Positions 52,691-61,457 of a stretch of DNA of 64,000 nt are shown one piece after another (position 1 is the stretch's first letter; each line of letters opens with the position of its first letter). The position numbers and the translations under genes were made by a program. The notes under the pieces are model-generated. The model saw nothing but the letters and a program-made list of their open reading frames with translations. It searched no databases and was not told the origin of the DNA. This DNA is from Rhodobacter maris (GTDB taxonomy: Bacteria; Pseudomonadota; Alphaproteobacteria; Rhodobacterales; Rhodobacteraceae): contig NZ_OBMT01000001.1 in the NCBI RefSeq assembly GCF_900217815.1, positions 824,898 through 888,897 of the forward strand, written 5' to 3'.

Positions 52691-55323
52691 TTTGCAAGGT
52701 GATTGCCAGGGAAGGAGAACTCGGGTCCGGCGGGGGGCGAGAGGCCTTCCTACCCGGCATTCGTTACGTGTGCGAAAAGGGTTCAAGCATCGCCATACGA
52801 AATCTGTCGTGCAGAAGCTGGACGGATGCTGCGGAGGAAATGAACCTGACTTCTCAGCTCTCCAACAGGGTGCAAAATCCTTATTATCATATTGTCATCT
52901 CCTGGCATGAAATCGAGCGTCCAACCGAGGCGCAGCAAATCGCGGCGATGGCCCGCATGCTCCGGGCCTTGGGGTTGCATGAGCATCAGGCCGTCATTGC
53001 CACACACGATGATACACCGCGCCGTCATGTGCATGCCGTGATCAATACGGTCCATCCGCTCACCGGGAGGGCCTGGTCGAAATCGAATGATCGACGCAGA
53101 GCGGAACAGGCGTGTCGGCAGATCGAGCTCGAGATGGGATGGCCCCACGATCGCGGACAGTATGATTTCGTCGTGCAAGAAATCAGGGGCAGAAAAATCG
53201 TCAAGTTGGTCGCGCGGCAAGAGGAGCACTATCAGGAGATCAAGATGGCACGTGAAAACGGGCGGCGGAAGAAGACCTCGGCACAGATCAAGGTCGAAAA
53301 AAAGACAGGGATCGAGGTCTTCGATCACGCGATCCCCGACGCGCTCAAGATCAAGCTTTGGAAAGCGCTCGACACATGCAGGACCTGGCAAGACGTTCAC
53401 ACCGTATTTCACGATCTGGGGCTTCGGTATGACAGGTTTGGATCCGGTGCGCGGGTCTATTTGGTCGGCTCGACGGAATTCGTCAAAGCAAGTTCTTTCG
53501 GCGCGCGCCTCTCGATTTCGCGGATGGAAAAGCTATTCGGCGCCTTCAAGCCAGCCGAGGCAATGCCGAAACGAAATCCCGGCAGCGATCTATCCTCTAC
53601 CTGCGGCCTGATCGGTCAGGTGGCGCCCGAGGACGAGAAGGCGACGCGCGCCACGGCGTTCAAGACAACCCTTCTGCGCCGCATCTACATCGAAATTCAC
53701 ATCGACTCGCGTGTCGCGCGGGAAATCCGCTTCGTCGATCTGGCAGCATTGCCGCCGCAGATCACGTTCCGTTCCGGCGCGGTCGTCATGGATCATGGCG
53801 CGCGCCTGTCAACGACGGCCTCCTCGCACGAGACGAGGGCAACGATGATCGCGATGGCAAAAGCGAAACGCTGGTCGAGCGTGACCCCGACAGGCAGCGC
53901 AGACTACGTTCGGCAGATTTCGGTCGAGGCCGCGCAGGCGGGGCTGCGGGTGACGGGCGTTCCTGCTGATATCCAAGCCGAAGCTGACCGGATCTTCGAG
54001 GCACAGCGGCAAAAGCGGCGCCTCGATGCCGCAGAGCATGCGGCGCAGAGGGCTCATCTCGAAGAGATGACGGAGCGCGAGTATGCGCTGCAACGAAACA
54101 GCCGGTTTCGGATGGAGGTCGCGGCCGAGAAACGCGCCATGGACGACGGGCGCGATCACGAACCGTCTCCCCCGTTGGATGCGCGACATGTGCCTGAACC
54201 GCAACCTGCCCCGGATGCGGCGCGTCACGCTCTGGCGAAGATCCGGAACATCCGGAAAACCGTTCGCGACAATGATCGCGACGAGTTGGAACATCTCAAA
54301 CGGCTCGATATCGGCGTCATCGCGGCAGCCGGAGGCTGGGCAGACGTGTCGCGGACGCATCGCGACAGTTCGGACAAGGAGGGCCGCGCCTTCCGCATCT
54401 ATCAGCGTGGCGGCGACACAATCAAATGCACACTTAAGCCGGATGGCCGCTGGCTCTGGGTGTCGAACAAGACCGGCGACAGCGGCACGATCTTCGATTT
54501 GTGGCGGCGGGACAATCCGGGTCGGACACTGGGCCACGCGCGGGCGGCGCTGCGGGATCTCGCGGGCACCGCGCCTGTCGTGGTCGAGGCAGCACCGACC
54601 GGCAGATCTCCGACACCGCCCGATCACACCGAGGTTCGGCGCCGCTGGGAAGCTGCGGGACTCGTCGGCCAGAGCACGAGCTATGCGGAAAAGCGTGGGA
54701 TATCGAAGGCGACCCTGCGTCGCTTCGCCGACGCCCTGCGTTGCGGGGCATTCGGTGGCATCTATTTCGCGCATCGAAATCTGGCGACAGGGGACATTCA
54801 AGGCTTCGAGCAGCGGTGGGAGCGCGACGGGGAAAAGAACCAGGCTCGGTTTGCAAAAGGCGGGCGCAAGTCGGTCTGCATTCTGGGCGACCCAAGCATG
54901 TCCCGCCGCATGGTCGTCCTCGAAGGCGGCCTCGATGCGCTGGCTCTGGCGGAGATCGAGAACCGTCACGACACGATTTACGTGTCGACCGGGGGCGGCT
55001 TCGGCCCCGAGACGGAGCGCGCCCTGATGCACCTTGCCGCTGGCCGGGAAACGCTTGGAGGCTTCGACAATGACCGCGCGGGTGAGGCGATGCATGCGGC
55101 GCTTGCGAAGATCGTGACCGGGACAAACCGGTTGGCGCCACCAAGCCGGGTTTCGGGGGCGGATGTGAACTGCAAGGACTGGCTCGACGTTTTGAATGCC
55201 CGAAAAGAAGCAAGCGCGGCGCACTGGATCGGCGTGGAGAGAGCAGCCGAGACAAATCGCGAGATCGACAACGGAGTGCTCCTCCGGTCTGAAGATGATC
55301 GGACCACACCCGACTTCGACTGA
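52687..55323 (+). CDS. Relaxase fused to a primase-like DUF3991/TOPRIM region
   Basis: An 878-residue protein. Residues 1-170 are a relaxase domain with the metal-binding motif RRHVHAVIN (His114, His116) after an ATHDDTPR segment; catalytic tyrosine is likely near the N-terminus (Tyr27 or Tyr66-67). After a long helical middle, residues about 540-850 resemble DUF3991 plus a TOPRIM domain (VVLEGGLDALAL and GGFDNDRAG). Such fusion resembles RSF1010 MobA-primase in idea: nick, transfer, then prime the complementary strand. It is coupled to mobC. Confidence 0.88.
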   Translation: MICKVIAREGELGSGGGREAFLPGIRYVCEKGSSIAIRNLSCRSWTDAAEEMNLTSQLSNRVQNPYYHIVISWHEIERPTEAQQIAAMARMLRALGLHEHQAVIATHDDTPRRHVHAVINTVHPLTGRAWSKSNDRRRAEQACRQIELEMGWPHDRGQYDFVVQEIRGRKIVKLVARQEEHYQEIKMARENGRRKKTSAQIKVEKKTGIEVFDHAIPDALKIKLWKALDTCRTWQDVHTVFHDLGLRYDRFGSGARVYLVGSTEFVKASSFGARLSISRMEKLFGAFKPAEAMPKRNPGSDLSSTCGLIGQVAPEDEKATRATAFKTTLLRRIYIEIHIDSRVAREIRFVDLAALPPQITFRSGAVVMDHGARLSTTASSHETRATMIAMAKAKRWSSVTPTGSADYVRQISVEAAQAGLRVTGVPADIQAEADRIFEAQRQKRRLDAAEHAAQRAHLEEMTEREYALQRNSRFRMEVAAEKRAMDDGRDHEPSPPLDARHVPEPQPAPDAARHALAKIRNIRKTVRDNDRDELEHLKRLDIGVIAAAGGWADVSRTHRDSSDKEGRAFRIYQRGGDTIKCTLKPDGRWLWVSNKTGDSGTIFDLWRRDNPGRTLGHARAALRDLAGTAPVVVEAAPTGRSPTPPDHTEVRRRWEAAGLVGQSTSYAEKRGISKATLRRFADALRCGAFGGIYFAHRNLATGDIQGFEQRWERDGEKNQARFAKGGRKSVCILGDPSMSRRMVVLEGGLDALALAEIENRHDTIYVSTGGGFGPETERALMHLAAGRETLGGFDNDRAGEAMHAALAKIVTGTNRLAPPSRVSGADVNCKDWLDVLNARKEASAAHWIGVERAAETNREIDNGVLLRSEDDRTTPDFD

Positions 55324-55526
55324 ACGGCCCTACAGGACGAAGCTGCACCACTCCCTTTCCGACAGTAACCGTCAGATAGCATGAATAGCCCATACCGGTC
55401 ACTCATGACGACCGTAGCAAACGGCGAGTTCGAGCCTTTGATGTCGAACAAGTTGTTTAATCGCTATTTGAAAACAAGATCGGCCCTCTTGAACATATGG
55501 CGCTGCGTCACCACTATACCCGGTAT

Positions 55527-55659
55527 GTCCATGGTAGCCATGGCGCCCGACGTGAAGCTTGACCTGTCCATGCGGATCGTGCGCCACGGAGACCTCGCCA
55601 AGGTGGCTGTTGCCGCTGAGGTGTCTGTCGTAGCGGCCATGCCGTGCGCAGAGGATGGG
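55527..55659 (+). repeat. 133-bp direct repeat, copy 1
   Basis: Identical to copy 2 (55888-56020) except for T at 55560 against G at 55921. It begins GTCCATGGTAGCC and ends GCAGAGGATGGG. Confidence 0.95.
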
Positions 55660-55887
55660 CTGGGCCTGACCGTTGGCTTTGAAGCTGTGAATGCTCCGTC
55701 TGTTGACGGCCTCCAAGCAGCAGATAAGCATTCTAAGCGGCGGGCGTGGCCGGGGCGAAACACGCTTGACGTTGCTAAAAACCTGCTAAGGTGGAAGGTG
55801 GAGAAATGCGTGAATTTGCCCCGAAAAACCGGCTCGCCTGAGCTGGCTTACCGGTGTGCGCGGAATTTTGATCGCGCTCGCTGCAGC

Positions 55888-56020
55888 GTCCATGGTAGCC
55901 ATGGCGCCCGACGTGAAGCTGGACCTGTCCATGCGGATCGTGCGCCACGGAGACCTCGCCAAGGTGGCTGTTGCCGCTGAGGTGTCTGTCGTAGCGGCCA
56001 TGCCGTGCGCAGAGGATGGG
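55888..56020 (+). repeat. 133-bp direct repeat, copy 2, directly before the reverse transcriptase
   Basis: 132 of 133 positions match copy 1. Near identity suggests recent duplication or gene conversion, or strong constraint on a template or non-coding RNA. Confidence 0.95.
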
Positions 56021-56069
56021 TGTCCGTCAACGGTCGGGATTGTATGAGCGGAGGACCCGAGCGAAGAAA

Positions 56070-57467
56070 ATGGCGAAGACACTATTCGACGAAGTCAGAA
56101 GCGAACAAAACATCTTCTCAGCCTGGCGACACGTAAAGCGCAGCGCTTTAACCTCAGGCAATGAAGATATTCGCGGTAAAGCCTCCGAGTTCGAGCATGC
56201 TCACCAGCGTCACCTTAGGCGCATCATTGGTCAACTGCGCACGGGAAAGCTCTCCTTTGATCCTGTCGAGGGCGTCCTGAAGGACAAGCGCAAGCGTCTT
56301 GCAGCAGGTAAAGACCCACGGCCCATCGCAATATCCACCATCCAGAGCCGTGTCGTGCAGCGGGCAATCCTACAGGTTCTGCAGCCACGGCAGGCGCGTG
56401 ACCTACGCGACCCGGACACACGATATGAGAGCATTCGCGACAATAGGCTGGGGCGCATCAACGACGTCAACCGATCCAAGTATGGCGTTGGAGGGCTAAT
56501 CTACCCTCATGGCGGCGTTCGCCCCGCCATCGAGACTATCATGGCAGCAATTGACGGCGGGGCGAAATTCTACTTCCAGTCCGACATTCGGGCCTTCTTC
56601 ACCAAGATTCCGACAGACAAGGTGGTTGACTTCGTTCGGCGAGAAACCGGGGACGAAGCATTCGTTGAGCTGTTCGCCAAGGCTCTTGAGGTTCAATTGG
56701 CGAATGAAGATGAACTTGTAGGTTACACGAACCTTTTTCCGAAGGGCGGAATCGGCGTTGCTCAAGGGTCCTCCCTTTCGGCCTTCGCGGGAAATGTGTT
56801 GCTTTACGACATGGACCAGAAGCTGAACACCATGGGAGTGACGGCGGTAAGATACATCGACGACATTCTGATGGTCGGCGCAGACCTTGCTTCTGTCGAC
56901 GCCGCCAAAGCGTATGCTGAGAAAACCCTGACAGACTTTGGTTTCGGTCTCTACTCACCCTCAGATGGCCCGGAAAAGGCTGCGCAAGGCGAGTGCCGCA
57001 ATTCCATCAACTTCCTTGGCTGCACTCTACAGCCCAAGCGATGCGTCCCCAGCGCGAAATCTATCGATAACATGAAGGACGGCGTCAGAGAGACGCTTGC
57101 AGCTTCCAAGACTGCAATCAAGGCGGCGATCACGAAGGGAAGCTCCCTCAGCTCCAAGCATTCACATAGCGCCACTTTAGATTCTTTGGGTAGGCGCATC
57201 TATGGATGGCAAAAATCCTTCGCCTTCTGCAATCAACGTCAACCCTTCGAGCACCTCGACGACTACGTTGCGAAGCAGGTCGCAGACTACCACGGCGTGA
57301 TCGTTCGGCAGCTTGGAAAGGCCGATCATCGGGTCAAGGCGATGATACTTGGCGTCCCTTCGACAGCAGATATGTTCGACAACACCCGCGAAAAAAGCTG
57401 CGAAACAAGCAGATTAAGCTTGCCGCAGATTCCCCAGCTATCTGAGCGCCGCAGTCATTCGAGCTAG
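56070..57467 (+). CDS. Reverse transcriptase (non-intron; retron/DRT/unknown-group type)
   Basis: A 465-residue RNA-directed DNA polymerase. Motifs in order: PRPIAISTIQSRVVQRAIL (83-101), motif A FQSDIRAFFTKI with Asp172, motif B QGSSLSAFAGN (232-242), motif C RYIDDILM with catalytic YIDD (262-265), and FLGCTL (315-320). There is no maturase, HNH or protease domain, so it is not a group II intron protein, and no retron NAxxH motif is seen. ATG 56070 (MAKTLFDEV) is taken; the frame is open upstream into the repeat. Stand-alone RTs on mobile elements are often phage-defence proteins that use a nearby RNA, which fits the repeats before it. The group cannot be fixed here. Confidence 0.85.
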   Translation: MAKTLFDEVRSEQNIFSAWRHVKRSALTSGNEDIRGKASEFEHAHQRHLRRIIGQLRTGKLSFDPVEGVLKDKRKRLAAGKDPRPIAISTIQSRVVQRAILQVLQPRQARDLRDPDTRYESIRDNRLGRINDVNRSKYGVGGLIYPHGGVRPAIETIMAAIDGGAKFYFQSDIRAFFTKIPTDKVVDFVRRETGDEAFVELFAKALEVQLANEDELVGYTNLFPKGGIGVAQGSSLSAFAGNVLLYDMDQKLNTMGVTAVRYIDDILMVGADLASVDAAKAYAEKTLTDFGFGLYSPSDGPEKAAQGECRNSINFLGCTLQPKRCVPSAKSIDNMKDGVRETLAASKTAIKAAITKGSSLSSKHSHSATLDSLGRRIYGWQKSFAFCNQRQPFEHLDDYVAKQVADYHGVIVRQLGKADHRVKAMILGVPSTADMFDNTREKSCETSRLSLPQIPQLSERRSHSS

Positions 57468-57663
57468 ATGCAGCGAACGGCAGCTGTCTGCCCCTTTCGA
57501 ATGCCCCGAAGCCATCGATGCGCCCGGACCAATCTCGGCAACGCTCTCCAACGGCGGTTTTGGCGGGGAGTACTCGCGGCTTTCCGTTGGCTCCAGACCA
57601 GCCCTGCTGGTCAGGCAGTTTGTGCGGCCGCAGATCTTTGTGACAACAGAGGGGTAGACGTTC

Positions 57664-57840
57664 TTACTGTCCCGAAGAGCGATGCTTTTCGATCACCTCC
57701 AAGCCTAGCTCAATCAGCCGTCGGATCGCCTCGTTCTCCGACTGCAAACGTTGATCGAACCGGAAATCGGATATGCGTTTCGCTTGCTCCTCGGTGAGAT
57801 TGACGAGCTTTTTGACGGGGTAAGCGGTTTCTCTAGCCAT
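57664..57840 (-). CDS. Ribbon-helix-helix-like small regulator (antitoxin/repressor type)
   Basis: A 58-residue protein: basic start MARETAYPVKKLVNLTEEQ, then two helices (EEQAKRISDFRFDQRL and SENEAIRRLIELGLEVIEK), typical of Arc/MetJ/CopG DNA-binding folds. The start at 57840 coincides with the expected transcription start of a TTGTCA-N17-TATATG promoter, so the message is probably leaderless; an ATG three codons earlier is an alternative. It faces the operon at 57973, and both promoters carry the same CATAT-N3-CGATAT motif, so it very likely represses both. Confidence 0.7.
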   Translation of the reverse strand: MARETAYPVKKLVNLTEEQAKRISDFRFDQRLQSENEAIRRLIELGLEVIEKHRSSGQ

Positions 57841-57846
57841 AAAAAG

Positions 57847-57875
57847 CATATAGTCGATATATCACTTATTGACAA
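57847..57875 (-). promoter_or_regulatory. Promoter of the small regulator gene, with operator copy 1
   Basis: On the minus strand TTGTCA (57875-57870), a 17-base spacer and TATATG (57852-57847). Operator CATAT-AGT-CGATAT (57847-57860) covers the -10 box. The start site falls at or next to the ATG. Confidence 0.6.
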
Positions 57876-57903
57876 TACCGAGAATATCGCATATGTCCGA
57901 TAT
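57869..57903 (+). promoter_or_regulatory. Promoter of the nuclease/AAA+ protease operon, with operator copy 2
   Basis: TTGACA (57869-57874), a 17-base spacer and TATGTC (57892-57897). Operator CATAT-GTC-CGATAT (57890-57903) covers the -10 box and lies in a CGCATAT-N5-ATATGCG dyad. Its -35 box overlaps that of the opposite promoter. Confidence 0.6.
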
Positions 57904-57972
57904 GCGGATCAAGGAGGCGCTACCAACACCTCCTCAATCCTGACCACAACTGATCTTACGAGGAGATCACTC

Positions 57973-58473
57973 ATGGCTACCCACTTTACTACCACGCCGC
58001 GCGGCGTGATGAAACCCGTCGCTCAGCCGTCGTCGATCGTGCGGAAGTTCCCTAAGTTCCTTATCGCGCTGGCGGCCTATGTCGAGGCTGAGCGCGACGC
58101 CGAAAGCGACTGGGCCACCGATCCCGCTTGCCTCAACTGGCTGCGCGATGCCGAACGCGCCCGCAGTACCGTTCTTGACCAGATTGGCGACATCACGAAA
58201 GAAGAACTTGACGGATTAGGGGACCAATCGCTCAAAGCCACGGCGATGCTCACGCGGATCATGATCGAATCCTCTTCCAGCTCCGAATTCTTCAAGGCAT
58301 TCGCTCTCCTTGACACCCATCCCGCTCGTTTTACTTGCCCCGAATACGCTCCGGCACGGGTAAAACAGATGGTCCGAACCGCCCGCCAGAGGCTAGCGGA
58401 TCTGACAACGCTGTCCGCATTCGTAGATCCCTGCGAAGCTGATCCGGAGGCGGACGTCGTCGCGACGAGTTGA
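57973..58473 (+). CDS. Unknown protein, first gene of the nuclease/AAA+ protease operon
   Basis: A 166-residue mostly helical protein (MATHFTTTPRGVMKPV start; helices from about 22 to 140). It has no membrane segment or recognisable catalytic motif, and ends in an acidic stretch (DPCEADPEAD). ATG 57973 follows AGGAGA. It is controlled by the divergent operator region and is followed 154 bases later by the nuclease-like gene. I do not recognise a family; a structural or adaptor role for the operon is possible. Confidence 0.65.
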   Translation: MATHFTTTPRGVMKPVAQPSSIVRKFPKFLIALAAYVEAERDAESDWATDPACLNWLRDAERARSTVLDQIGDITKEELDGLGDQSLKATAMLTRIMIESSSSSEFFKAFALLDTHPARFTCPEYAPARVKQMVRTARQRLADLTTLSAFVDPCEADPEADVVATS

Positions 58474-58627
58474 GCGTCAGCACCAAAAACATCCCTTCTT
58501 CGGCTCCCCGGCAGTCGTCCTGCCGCCATGCTTGTCGTTTTGGCTGAGCGCGCGACCTGAGATGTCGAAGACACATGCTTCCCCGGCCATCGGCCGAGGC
58601 TCATTCTGACTTTTTCCGAGGTGACCC

Positions 58628-59164
58628 ATGTCACAGCTTGTCTTTCCGGGGCTCCTGCCCCCGCTTGCCCCGTCCGCCCCGTTGCCGTTCGGGGCGCCCT
58701 CCCCGCTCATCCGCTACCCAGACGTGTCTGGCCCCGTCCGCGCGACCTATGCGAAGCGCATCGGTGCCGCAGGCGAAAAACTCGTCGACTCCCTGCTGAC
58801 GCGCTGGGGGTTCTACGTCGTCGCCGCGCCAGAGTCGGAACCTTACGATTGCCTCGTCTTCGTCGCGGATGAATTGCTGCGGATGCAGATCAAGACGGTC
58901 ACGCACCCCCGTGCCGGATGGTATCGGTTTGCGATGGAACAGGGCTATCGCCGGAGTCCGAGTGGACGGCGCACCTATGAGGACGATGCGTTCGACATCG
59001 CAGCGCTGGTCGCTCTGCCAGAGAATGTCGTGTTTTTCACCACTGAACCCCGCAAGCAACACCGTTTCCCCGTATCCGACGTGTTTAACCTACGAGCGCG
59101 TCCGCAGGTGAGTTTTCTTGAGGCGATCGCCTCCCGCCGGGAACGCCGCGAGATCGGTTCCTGA
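58628..59164 (+). CDS. PD-(D/E)XK nuclease-like protein
   Basis: A 178-residue protein. RIGAAGEKLVDSLLTRWGFYV, then EPYDCLVF (Asp) and RMQIKTVTH (QxK) follow the order of a PD-(D/E)XK core, close to the group-I-intron-associated and Holliday-resolvase-like branches. The proline-rich N-terminus (about 1-35) is likely disordered. It shares the leader TTTTTCCGAGGT with the next gene, upstream of each ATG. It would cut or process DNA, but the substrate is unknown. It lies between the unknown 166-residue gene and the AAA+ protease gene. Confidence 0.72.
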   Translation: MSQLVFPGLLPPLAPSAPLPFGAPSPLIRYPDVSGPVRATYAKRIGAAGEKLVDSLLTRWGFYVVAAPESEPYDCLVFVADELLRMQIKTVTHPRAGWYRFAMEQGYRRSPSGRRTYEDDAFDIAALVALPENVVFFTTEPRKQHRFPVSDVFNLRARPQVSFLEAIASRRERREIGS

Positions 59165-59243
59165 CGCCCTCCCCCCCTTTTCCGGATGTACTCCCGCCGA
59201 CCGCCTAGGTCGGGGGCAGAGACTATTTTTTCCGAGGTTCGCC

Positions 59244-61457
59244 ATGAGCACTAACCAAACCTGCCAGCCCGTCGTCACTCAAAAGATTGTCGGTTTTTTG
59301 ACTGCATTCCTTTCCTTGGACGCCGCGATCGATGACGATTTCCCCGATCTCCCTCCCGAAGATCCGGATTTTCCGGCTCTTGCGGGGCGGCCCAAACCGG
59401 ACAGGTCTGACGCTTCGTTGCTTGAACTGATGCGCCGGGGCATCGAGGACGCCGAGCGCGAAATCGCGATCCGCGAAGCTGAAGAGGCTGGCCCGCAACT
59501 ACGGCGTCCGCACCGGTCCGAGGCCACCACACTCATCGCGCTCGCATCCCTGGCAATGGCATTGCCGGAGGACTCGCAGCTGGGAAGCATCTCTGCGCCC
59601 GGCACGATCACCTTGGTGATGCCGCCGGCTGGCTTCGAAGGCGTCACAGAAAAGGCCTTGTCGCGGCAGATTCTGCGGCATCTGCGCGCCCGAGCGGGGA
59701 TCAGGCCCGACGAGGCCGATCCGAAAATCCAGATTTGCGCGCCGGACATGGCGATGCACCCGAAAGATCGCGCGTCGGAAATGCGGATTTTTCGTTCGAA
59801 ATTGCGTCCATTGCTTGAACAGGGGGCATCCGTCCTGATCGTCTCGCCGGATCGAGAGGTGATCGACGGCGACCTCGCCGACCTATGTCACCTTATCCTG
59901 CAACTGCCGCGTCCGACACCGGAAGCGGTGACCGAATCGATGCGCCTGACCCACCCCGAGGATTTCGACGAAATGGAAGTCCATGCGCTGCTGCCGTCCC
60001 GCGCCGACCTGGCACGGCTCTCGGCCCTGTCGATCAACGCCGCATTTTTCGGAGCGTCGTCGCACGAAGTGGTGCGCTCTCTGGCGCGAAACGGCATCTC
60101 TGTGCCCGGCAGCGGGCCGCTTTTGCTTGAGGACATGCATGGGCAACCCGACGCGGTCCGCCTCATGCGGCAAATGGTTGCCGATCTGGCGCAATGGCAG
60201 GCCGGTCAACTCGACTGGTCCGAGGTCACGGCTTCGGCGCTCCTCTACGGCCCGCCGGGGACGGGCAAGACGACCATGGCCCGTGCGTTGGCAGGAACGG
60301 CCGGGGTGCCGCTTATCTCGACGAGCTATGCGGAGTGCCAAAAGATGGGGCATCAAGGGGATATGCTTGCCGAACTGTCGGCGCGGGTTCGCGAGGCGAT
60401 CCGCAAGGCGCCCTCAGTCTTCCTCATTGACGAGATCGACAGCTTCACGGTTCGCACCGGAACCGACCGCAACGCCTCTTATATGCGGGGCGTCACAAAC
60501 GGCCTGCTGCGTGAGTTGACGCGTCTGGCGCAAACGCCCGGCGTGATCGTTCTGGCCGCCACCAATCATCCGGGGGACGTTGATCCGGCGGTGGTTCGCA
60601 GCGGGCGCCTAGATGCAAAGGTTGCGATGGAATTGCCGAGCCTGCACGGAATTTCAGCCCAACTTGAAGCTGGTCTGGCACGGTTGCAACCGAGCCCCTT
60701 AATCAGCGACCGGGAGCGATCCCGCTTGGCAAGACAACTCCTTGGCAGCTCAGGCGCAGATATCGCCGCCTTGCTGCGCTCTGCGGCAGGTATGGCCCGA
60801 GAGACGGGAGGATCTGTTACGATCGAACAACTTCATTCTGCGGCAGACAAGCTGGCGCCGCGTCTCGACCCGGCGCTCGACGAACGCATGGCCATTCACG
60901 AGGCGGGCCATGTGCTGGCGGGCTATCTCCTGCGCAGACCGATGCCGATCTCCGTCCGCCTCACGTCCCAAGGCGGCTCTGTGATCAGCCCGAGGACGCA
61001 GTATCACACTCTCGAAACCGCCTCGGCGGAGCTGACGGTGCTGCTTGCGGGAAGGATGGCCGAGATTCTGGTATATGGAGACGTCTCAAGCGGGGCTGGC
61101 GAAGGCGGGCAAAGCGACCTGGCACTCGCAACGCGCGTCGCGCTCAAGATCGACCGGCAGTGGCACCTGTCTGACGACGGGCTGACATGGTTCGACATCG
61201 ATAGCACGCCCTCGCTGTTGACAGATCAGCGCTTGAGGGAAAGGGTTGAAGGGCGTCTGCGTGCGGCAGAAACCGAGGCGACGCATCTGCTTTCCCAACA
61301 CATCAAATACATTCATCGCCTCGCGCGAGTGCTGTTGCGCGAGCGCGAACTTGACACAGGGTGGATTCACAAAATTCTCCGGGGGATCGAATATGAAGAT
61401 GTCCCCGCGACCGGTGCTGAAGTCATTCCGTTTCCGAATTTTTCAGGGGAGGAGTAG
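59244..61457 (+). CDS. Soluble FtsH-like AAA+ metalloprotease
   Basis: A 737-residue protein. After a 300-residue N-terminal region with no recognisable domain and no membrane span comes an AAA+ module: Walker A GPPGTGKTT (336-344), Walker B VFLIDEIDS (392-400), sensor AATN (438-441) and arginine region RSGRLD (452-457). An M41 protease follows: HEAGH (552-556) and SDLALAT with third zinc ligand Asp625. FtsH proteins are membrane-bound; absence of spans suggests a cytosolic, specialised protease. It is last in an operon with a nuclease-like and an unknown protein, under a ribbon-helix-helix-like repressor. That layout recalls defence or stress-response cassettes in which a protease activates or removes an effector. 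Confidence 0.82.
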   Translation: MSTNQTCQPVVTQKIVGFLTAFLSLDAAIDDDFPDLPPEDPDFPALAGRPKPDRSDASLLELMRRGIEDAEREIAIREAEEAGPQLRRPHRSEATTLIALASLAMALPEDSQLGSISAPGTITLVMPPAGFEGVTEKALSRQILRHLRARAGIRPDEADPKIQICAPDMAMHPKDRASEMRIFRSKLRPLLEQGASVLIVSPDREVIDGDLADLCHLILQLPRPTPEAVTESMRLTHPEDFDEMEVHALLPSRADLARLSALSINAAFFGASSHEVVRSLARNGISVPGSGPLLLEDMHGQPDAVRLMRQMVADLAQWQAGQLDWSEVTASALLYGPPGTGKTTMARALAGTAGVPLISTSYAECQKMGHQGDMLAELSARVREAIRKAPSVFLIDEIDSFTVRTGTDRNASYMRGVTNGLLRELTRLAQTPGVIVLAATNHPGDVDPAVVRSGRLDAKVAMELPSLHGISAQLEAGLARLQPSPLISDRERSRLARQLLGSSGADIAALLRSAAGMARETGGSVTIEQLHSAADKLAPRLDPALDERMAIHEAGHVLAGYLLRRPMPISVRLTSQGGSVISPRTQYHTLETASAELTVLLAGRMAEILVYGDVSSGAGEGGQSDLALATRVALKIDRQWHLSDDGLTWFDIDSTPSLLTDQRLRERVEGRLRAAETEATHLLSQHIKYIHRLARVLLRERELDTGWIHKILRGIEYEDVPATGAEVIPFPNFSGEE

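Larger units (their letters stand above)
55324..56069. other. Repeat-bearing region between relaxase and reverse transcriptase genes; possible ncRNA locus
   Basis: These 746 bases hold no gene that I can support but contain two 133-bp direct repeats (55527-55659 and 55888-56020), 361 bases apart. Each has a CCATGG-TAG-CCATGG hairpin near its start. The second copy ends 49 bases before the reverse transcriptase start. Both repeats are open in the same frame (reading SMVAMAPDVKLDL), but the flanks differ, so coding is doubtful. Confidence 0.55.

Noticed and set aside
55527..56020. Template/variable repeat pair of a diversity-generating retroelement
   Set aside because: The copies differ at one base only and no target gene or accessory Avd gene is seen. 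The single difference is A/C on the minus strand, which would fit adenine mutagenesis, but one position is no evidence.
55381..56047. Short plus-strand frames through the 133-bp repeats as genes
   Set aside because: The reading frame is shared in the repeats but the flanks differ completely, there is no good ribosome site, and no family is recognised.
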